Positions 61,501-64,000 of a stretch of 64,000 bases of DNA are shown piece after piece (position 1 is the stretch's first letter; the number at the start of each line of letters is the position of its first letter). A program made the translations under genes and the position numbers. Location: positions 42,629 through 106,628 of the forward strand of contig CAJOEH010000002.1 of assembly GCA_905233385.1 (NCBI GenBank). Reading direction: 5' to 3'. The stretch comes from an uncultured Oscillospiraceae bacterium. Its GTDB lineage: Bacteria; Bacillota; Clostridia; Oscillospirales; Oscillospiraceae. Below the pieces are notes generated by a model. The model made no database searches and was not told where the DNA came from. It saw only the letters and a list, made by a program, of their open reading frames with translations.

Positions 61501-62901
61501 ACTCTGACTGTCGTGGACGACGGCGACGAGACCACGCTGCAGGGGATTCAGGCGGGCTTCAACTCTGCCGCAAGCTTCACCTACACCGTGGATTACGAGC
61601 AGGGTGAAACCGAAACCGGCTCCAACGTTCGCGTGGATACCATCGTCAACAGCCGACCCGGCGTCAAGCTGTATAAGGTCGACTGGGATGGTCTGCCGAT
61701 GGCAAATGCGGAATTCACCCTGACGCTCGGCAACACCACGATCGGTCCGTTCGTTTCTGACGAAAACGGTCTGATCACGGAGGCGCTTCTGGGCGAAAAC
61801 GTGGACTACATTCTGGATGAGGTCCGCGCTCCGCTGGGCTATTACGGCATCGAATACCCGCTGACGCTGCGTCTGACCAAGAATAACGGCGTCTATACGC
61901 TGACAGTCACGCCCGACCAGGACGCGCCCGCGGATATTTCGAATTTCTACGTTCTCAACCAGAACGGCGCGAACGACATGCCCGAGCTTACGATCAAGAA
62001 CCGGAACTTCACCCTCCGCTTTGAAAAGCAGGACGGCGACACACACGAGCCGCTGCAGGGCGTCGTGTTCTCGCTGCACCGCGAAGCCACGGTCAACGGC
62101 TACACCGGCATCGACTTCAACCCGCTGCCCGGCTGCGACAATCTCGTGACCGACGCCAACGGCGTCATTCCGGGACTGAACGAGAATCTTTCGCACGGCG
62201 TCTATTACCTTGTGGAAAAAACGCCGCTGCCCGGCTATGAAACGATGGGCGTCTATCTGCGCTTCTCCGTCGGCGAAAAGGGCAACGTGACGGTCCTCTC
62301 GGAAGGCCGCGAAAACTGGCTGACAAAGTACGTCAATCAGGCGGGCGACACCGTTGTATACACGCTTGCCGTGCCGAACGTCAAGAAACGCGTGGAAATC
62401 ACGCTGCAAAAGGTCGGCTGCGACAACACGCAGACACCGCCGACGGAATATCCGGTTTCCGGCGCGGTCTTCAACATCTACGAGAGCGACGGAACGACGC
62501 TTCTGACGCTGGACGGCGTTACGCTGCAGAACCTGACCGACAGCGGCGACGGCATCTTCTTCCACGGGAATATCCCGGTCGGAACGTACTACGTCGAAGA
62601 GGTTACGCCGCCGACGGCCTACACCGCGCTGCCCGGCATGATGCTGCTGACGGTCACCGACAGCGGCGCGACCCTGCAGGGCACGTGGACGTCCGCCGAT
62701 CCGAATCACAGCGTCGGCACGACCACCGGCAGCGTTGCGGCGGGATATGTCATGACGGTCCGCAACTCCGCAGGTTATGAGCTTCCCGCCACCGGCGGCT
62801 CCGGCCTGCTGCCCGTCTACGCGACAGGCGCGTACCTGACGGCGCTCGGCGCAGTCCTCCTGCGGCGGCGCAGGAAACGGAAAACCATCGGCAATTTCTA
62901 A
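55579..62901 (+). CDS. Giant pilus-tip adhesin with CHAP, fibro-slime/PA14 and Cna-B domains
   Basis: 2440 residues. Order: membrane helix (about 20-42); five HxHxxxC Cys/His repeats (about 55-157); a CHAP-type amidase/peptidase domain with Cys250 (DWCAMF) and His325 (ASHVGIV); two repeats ending FSVYGIV and FSAYAIV (about 385-655); a long middle region; a fibro-slime/PA14-like domain (about 1355-1515, DDDFWLYVDGELVIDLGG); several Cna-B isopeptide domains (roughly 2020-2360); and LPATG (2402-2406). TTG start at 55579 with TTAGGAG. Final gene of the pilus operon, so probably the fibre tip. The CHAP residues look intact; whether it cuts peptidoglycan or cross-links is unknown. Confidence 0.92.
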   Translation: MKEAILTKIRIFLRESKLHRRLIAVFLCLAVLVSSGTLAMITLTGVTLTRETALCCPYAQHEHSDACLNDAGLYQCAYAAAHLHDEMCYDADGTLICTMPEIAPHTHDASCYETVRELICGLEEGEEGHVHTDECYAETQVLTCPLQELPVHQHTAECFSQVEAETPQETDAEGGSFASDPTADVEYPALWDQMIAALTLSGDWDEDLISVANLQLGYRESERNFEIVDYVKKGYTRYGEWYGDAYGDWCAMFISFCLSYADIPETAMPRESGVDRWIDLLILQDLYHCIPAHWDDPDTLPEDTYLPQAGDLVFFRVPDREGASHVGIVRSVDETEGLLTTIEGNSDDCVQILTYSLSDPRIMGYGTLPEEPHYTLSERYTAEDGIVYTVTVEYNDKAEIPEDATLSVSEPTPEEYAAYLAQTAAALHCDEDGVNGLRLLDITILSGGEEIQPQRPVNVTIRPENTIPQDDTQIVHFGEETELIDSETVDGEIRFETEGFSVYGIVGSTIEQSVLASDGSTYRVTVTYGNDAGVPEGAQLVVSELDENAEAYSDLVAKSESALGMASGSAEHIRLFDIKIVDANGEKVEITAPVDVKIELESSADALNQNSKVVHIADGAEEGEVVGNVQIEGESVSFTANGFSAYAIVDVPNIDETGGWGMLTSMSDLESHIQNGDGIYIGHVDGYYATSSVTKVNSSRNGITKTEPPQLGQPMTGSVPYFFETVDAANHQYKIYCMNGANRKYVQQSSNSLNFVNSANSASVFTIEDFGNGEDTNVFRIRGANNYCWNMQGGTSGHCFAAYNNLNDVNARFNFWYFTPPTDDPYDLDGKTYGLMFFNNGLTGKAMMANESVEGALEAVSMTVLARNNDREDIIFTPKDSGITRWTFHNVESDIYRITTQVNGETKYLRIDPDDGVTLVDANEIDDGCDIEIVEGGTGHDGQIFLRSSSNAVLTYSGATNVGFFVGGTVGSEWMRLVDETDLTPEYYMVHTADKVSISDREAVPDGSKVIVYARVWNDQKKRYEFYAVDSDGSLIPVYESGDQIQWFGDRFNTLLWDFTEYFWEGTTDPNGYYELYNEFSGKYIAPQLSSNQILSDNKIGLNLNGRTNGYYYSDILAWDDPSYAYAGVQAQISGSGDSIAPCTINQTTDFYFALVHNLPTDDVLTEVPTVDNNLYGITMKMVDFGGTTYKDGKNPETTLQQHNVIGDSTGGAVLYPNSGLLSNSLDANGYPTATITQASLADLFNSPNNPPVEVNHLFLQSILDGSGYFEYDSTQNFATLKKQDNTYDTDFHVYQELGTYDGGSSRPSLKHGQFFPYDNIEPGNFCTELNPRNLYTATQQELLEGDPRKNERLYKVESPDYYFGMQLEASFVQTPSGHDSWGHDIIYEFTGDDDFWLYVDGELVIDLGGIHSALAGTVNFCTGDVYVNGVHKTLYQIFGENYIARYKEANNDADPDPADVEAYLLGTAANNYRDGIFESDGNGHMVFKDYTSHTMKIFYMERGAGASNLHMRFNLASVKAGTVQLSKEIGGDVDSAASIDAVFPYQIWYVPGDGFGSPMVDPNTGDPLYARLNINDPNVYVHYKDTTTSVPYAASKTIDGITYQDVFLLKPGETAEIKFPDDTISYKIVECGVDTRIFEDVTVDTSNDNEVLNEIQADPNNDHRYDYALEYETAANRPRVVYTNHVDEDALRNLTIRKRLFAEDGVTEIHHDDPIFGADSAIFNFRLYFKTENDTSFTGASLYPYHVKDNHGNYCFWDVANQCFTSLNETDYRNLSAADKQRATFYTSMNGSISKIPVDYDVEIREILAGTEFRVQERDYEIPDGYSLRDYTLKFGESDPGTTSASMPQDFIPSDGLVEDPIVEVNNIKGWGLRVNKVWNDAEYMDDRDPIYVAVFLGNSQTPFVIETTEDDGNGNQITVQTSTVRRLEYGVNTMYWYIPSLTHGTTFDQYHIREVELTNPVVNSNGIVTSYSTLTVVDDGDETTLQGIQAGFNSAASFTYTVDYEQGETETGSNVRVDTIVNSRPGVKLYKVDWDGLPMANAEFTLTLGNTTIGPFVSDENGLITEALLGENVDYILDEVRAPLGYYGIEYPLTLRLTKNNGVYTLTVTPDQDAPADISNFYVLNQNGANDMPELTIKNRNFTLRFEKQDGDTHEPLQGVVFSLHREATVNGYTGIDFNPLPGCDNLVTDANGVIPGLNENLSHGVYYLVEKTPLPGYETMGVYLRFSVGEKGNVTVLSEGRENWLTKYVNQAGDTVVYTLAVPNVKKRVEITLQKVGCDNTQTPPTEYPVSGAVFNIYESDGTTLLTLDGVTLQNLTDSGDGIFFHGNIPVGTYYVEEVTPPTAYTALPGMMLLTVTDSGATLQGTWTSADPNHSVGTTTGSVAAGYVMTVRNSAGYELPATGGSGLLPVYATGAYLTALGAVLLRRRRKRKTIGNF

Positions 62902-62924
62902 CATATTACTAATTGTATAAGAAT

Positions 62925-62965
62925 ACCGGCGCTCCCCGTAAGAGGGGAGCGCCGGTGCGTAATAT
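62925..62965 (+). terminator. Terminator; copy 1 of a repeated hairpin
   Basis: ACCGGCGCTCCCC (62925-62937), loop GTAAGA, perfect complement 62944-62956, then an AT-rich tail. Ends the pilus operon. Nearly identical to 63470-63501. Confidence 0.85.
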
Positions 62966-62969
62966 TCTA

Positions 62970-63224
62970 TTATTTTGTTTCCTTAAATCGTGCCTTGATT
63001 TCTTCGTTTACGGCGGCATACATCACAGGAATCTCTTTCATGTCTTCCTCATATACAGATATTTCCGCAATATCCTCCTTTTCTCCGCATTGCGGAAAGT
63101 TTACAAGCCAGTAACCGTTTACACAATCGTCCAGACAAATCCAGCCCTGCATACCTTTGTGAACTCCATCTTTTACATATCTGTCTTTTTCCACTGTTAC
63201 TTCAACACAATCCATCATCTTCAT
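62970..63224 (-). CDS. Small conserved hypothetical protein
   Basis: 84 residues. Begins MKMMDCVEVTVEKDRYVKDG, with GMQGWICLDDC and GYWLVNFPQCGEKEDIAEI; ends charged. Similar small proteins are scattered through Clostridia (from memory), some resembling DUF4926-like or immunity proteins, but function is unknown. GGAGGAG lies eight bases before the ATG at 63224. It is more AT-rich than its neighbours and is bracketed by two copies of the same hairpin, which suggests an acquired cassette. Confidence 0.75.
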   Translation of the reverse strand: MKMMDCVEVTVEKDRYVKDGVHKGMQGWICLDDCVNGYWLVNFPQCGEKEDIAEISVYEEDMKEIPVMYAAVNEEIKARFKETK

Positions 63225-63469
63225 TGTTATTCTCCTCCATAAGGTGTTGTTAATTGAATCTTACCATTTGGATGGACCATCCATCCCGTTATAAACGACA
63301 CTGGTTTTCCGTTGTCTCTCCGTGCAATCGTTACTCTGATGCTCTTTTATAGTACACGATTATACTCTCCACTTCAAGTAGTCGGAATTGTTGTTCCGCT
63401 ACTCTTTGTTTCGATTCATAGAATAATTGTATTGAAACGTACAACAATCAGCAAAATCTTAAAAGTCAT
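63225..63469 (+). other. AT-rich noncoding gap
   Basis: No credible gene. Contains GGATGGaCCATCC (near 63270) upstream of the small minus-strand gene. Base composition is markedly AT-rich compared with the chromosome-like regions before 62 kb. Confidence 0.4.
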
Positions 63470-63502
63470 ACCGGTGCTCCCCGTAAGAGGGGAGCGCCGG
63501 TG
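63470..63502 (+). repeat. Copy 2 of repeated hairpin
   Basis: ACCGGTGCTCCCC, loop GTAAGA, GGGGAGCGCCGGT: identical to 62925-62956 except one C to T in the left arm, which still pairs (G-T). Confidence 0.85.
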
Positions 63503-63571
63503 TTGTGTGCAATTCGTTTTAAGCCTGCCGAACGGCAGTTTTCAGGCTGGTAGAGCCAGGATTAAACCTTT

Positions 63572-63638
63572 CGACTCTCTCTTTTTCCGCCTCCACCAAA
63601 AAACACCATCCAAATGGATGCAGAGGCGGGGAGAGTCG
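63572..63638 (+). other. Nested structured element
   Basis: Three concentric helices: CGACTCTC (63572-63579) with 63631-63638; CCGCCTC (63587-63593) with 63623-63629; CATCC-AAAT-GGATG (63607-63620). Strong RNA or cruciform potential, no coding signal. Confidence 0.65.
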
Positions 63639-63688
63639 TTTGCGTCCGCATCGCGAACTATGGTATCGACCGGTGTTTGCACTGGAAA

Positions 63689-63866
63689 GTGAAGTTTGCG
63701 CCATGCGGCGCAAGTGAAGTGATGCCTGCGGCATCGTGAAGTTTTGCGGCCTTGCCGCAAAGTGAAATGATGTGTTCCGCTCTCCATGCGCGAAGCGCAC
63801 ATCATTTGACAAAGCCAAACATCATGCACGAAGTGCGCATCATGTTCCACGTGAGCGGAACACATC
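63689..63866 (+). repeat. Hairpin array with GTGAAGT linkers
   Basis: The heptamer GTGAAGT occurs at 63689, 63714 and 63736 (and GTGAAAT at 63762), each directly followed by a hairpin: TTGCGCC-ATGC-GGCGCAA, GATGCC-TGC-GGCATC, TTTGCGGC-CTT-GCCGCAAA, and a 14-bp long-range stem GATGTGTTCCGCTC (63769-63782) with 63853-63866 that encloses two GAA-loop hairpins. Stems differ in sequence while linkers are constant. Confidence 0.7.
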
Positions 63867-63874
63867 GTTCCACC

Positions 63875-63902
63875 AAAAAAGCACCCATTTGGGTGCTTTT
63901 TT
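63875..63902 (+). terminator. Bidirectional terminator
   Basis: AAAAAAGCACCC-ATTT-GGGTGCTTTTTT, a 12-bp perfect stem with A and T runs on either side. Would end an RNA spanning the hairpin array. From 63903 to the window end I see no feature. Confidence 0.88.
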
Positions 63903-64000
63903 GGGAAAGGAGGAACAAACGGGCACTTTTCAAGGGAAGGAAAAACAAACGTAACGTCTGCCGCCTCATTATTACTGTGTCAGATTCCCGATCACATATT

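Noticed and set aside
58888..62904. A 1338-codon open frame antisense to the tip adhesin gene
   Set aside because: It mirrors the codon bias of the sense gene; the sense frame has clear domains, signal and LPATG, while the antisense product has no recognisable motif or start context.
63519..63865. Overlapping open frames across the hairpin array
   Set aside because: They read through perfect inverted repeats, lack ribosome-binding sites and have low-complexity products; noncoding structure explains the sequence better.

Overview
The window is GC-rich, densely coded chromosomal DNA from an anaerobic, endospore-forming member of the Clostridia, probably an Oscillospirales-like gut bacterium (inference; no rRNA is present to confirm it). 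Spore formation is shown by a complete spoIIIAA-AH operon, an unsplit sigK with its pro-sequence, and an alpha/beta-type SASP gene. Anaerobic life is shown by class III ribonucleotide reductase (nrdD/nrdG), indolepyruvate:ferredoxin oxidoreductase (iorAB), an NfnAB-like pair and an ADH/ALDH pair. I found no tRNA, rRNA, CRISPR array, insertion sequence or phage genes.

Layout: 1-4.4 kb, a BaiN/HI0933-type flavoprotein (5' cut by the window edge), then cmk-plsC-ispH/rpsA from a perfect consensus promoter; IspH and ribosomal protein S1 are fused, with signs of a separate internal start for S1. 4.4-13.3 kb: an ABC-F ATPase, htpG under a CIRCE operator, a TSCPD protein, a ClpP-like TepA protease, a divergent UppP homologue, ftsK/spoIIIE and an ECF S-component. 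13.3-23.6 kb: a hairpin-rich intergenic stretch, the spoIIIA operon, then Asp23, nusB, a Kae1/TsaD-like gene, xseAB, ispA, sigK and a DUF5662 gene. 23.6-26.3 kb: two G3E/CobW metallochaperone-type GTPases, one with a very long His/Asp/Glu tract, divergent from a PaaI-like thioesterase.

26.3-32.3 kb is the most interesting metabolic unit: a canonical T-box leader with a probable tyrosine (UAC) specifier precedes an acyl-CoA synthetase, iorA, iorB, paaK and a tandem-ACT protein. Control by uncharged tRNA fits a biosynthetic or salvage role better than catabolism: aryl acids such as 4-hydroxyphenylacetate could be activated to CoA thioesters and reductively carboxylated to arylpyruvates, the precursors of Tyr/Phe/Trp.

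32.3-47.3 kb: SASP, a membrane protein, trxB, an nrdD fused to a redoxin domain, and nrdG behind two NrdR-like boxes; then an LCP protein, a 2-hydroxyacid dehydrogenase, gluQRS, the NfnAB-like pair, a CBS protein, a NusG-II protein, apbE, and rplU-prp-rpmA-obgE. 47.4-50.1 kb: ALDH and Fe-ADH. 50.4-62.9 kb: a sortase-assembled pilus locus (coiled-coil protein, signal peptidase I, shaft pilin, class C sortase, minor pilin, second sortase, 2440-residue CHAP-containing tip adhesin). 62.9-64 kb: a small orphan gene bracketed by two near-identical hairpins, then a noncoding array of hairpins joined by a repeated GTGAAGT linker.

Convergent genes are repeatedly separated by very short bidirectional terminators whose stems overlap or abut stop codons.
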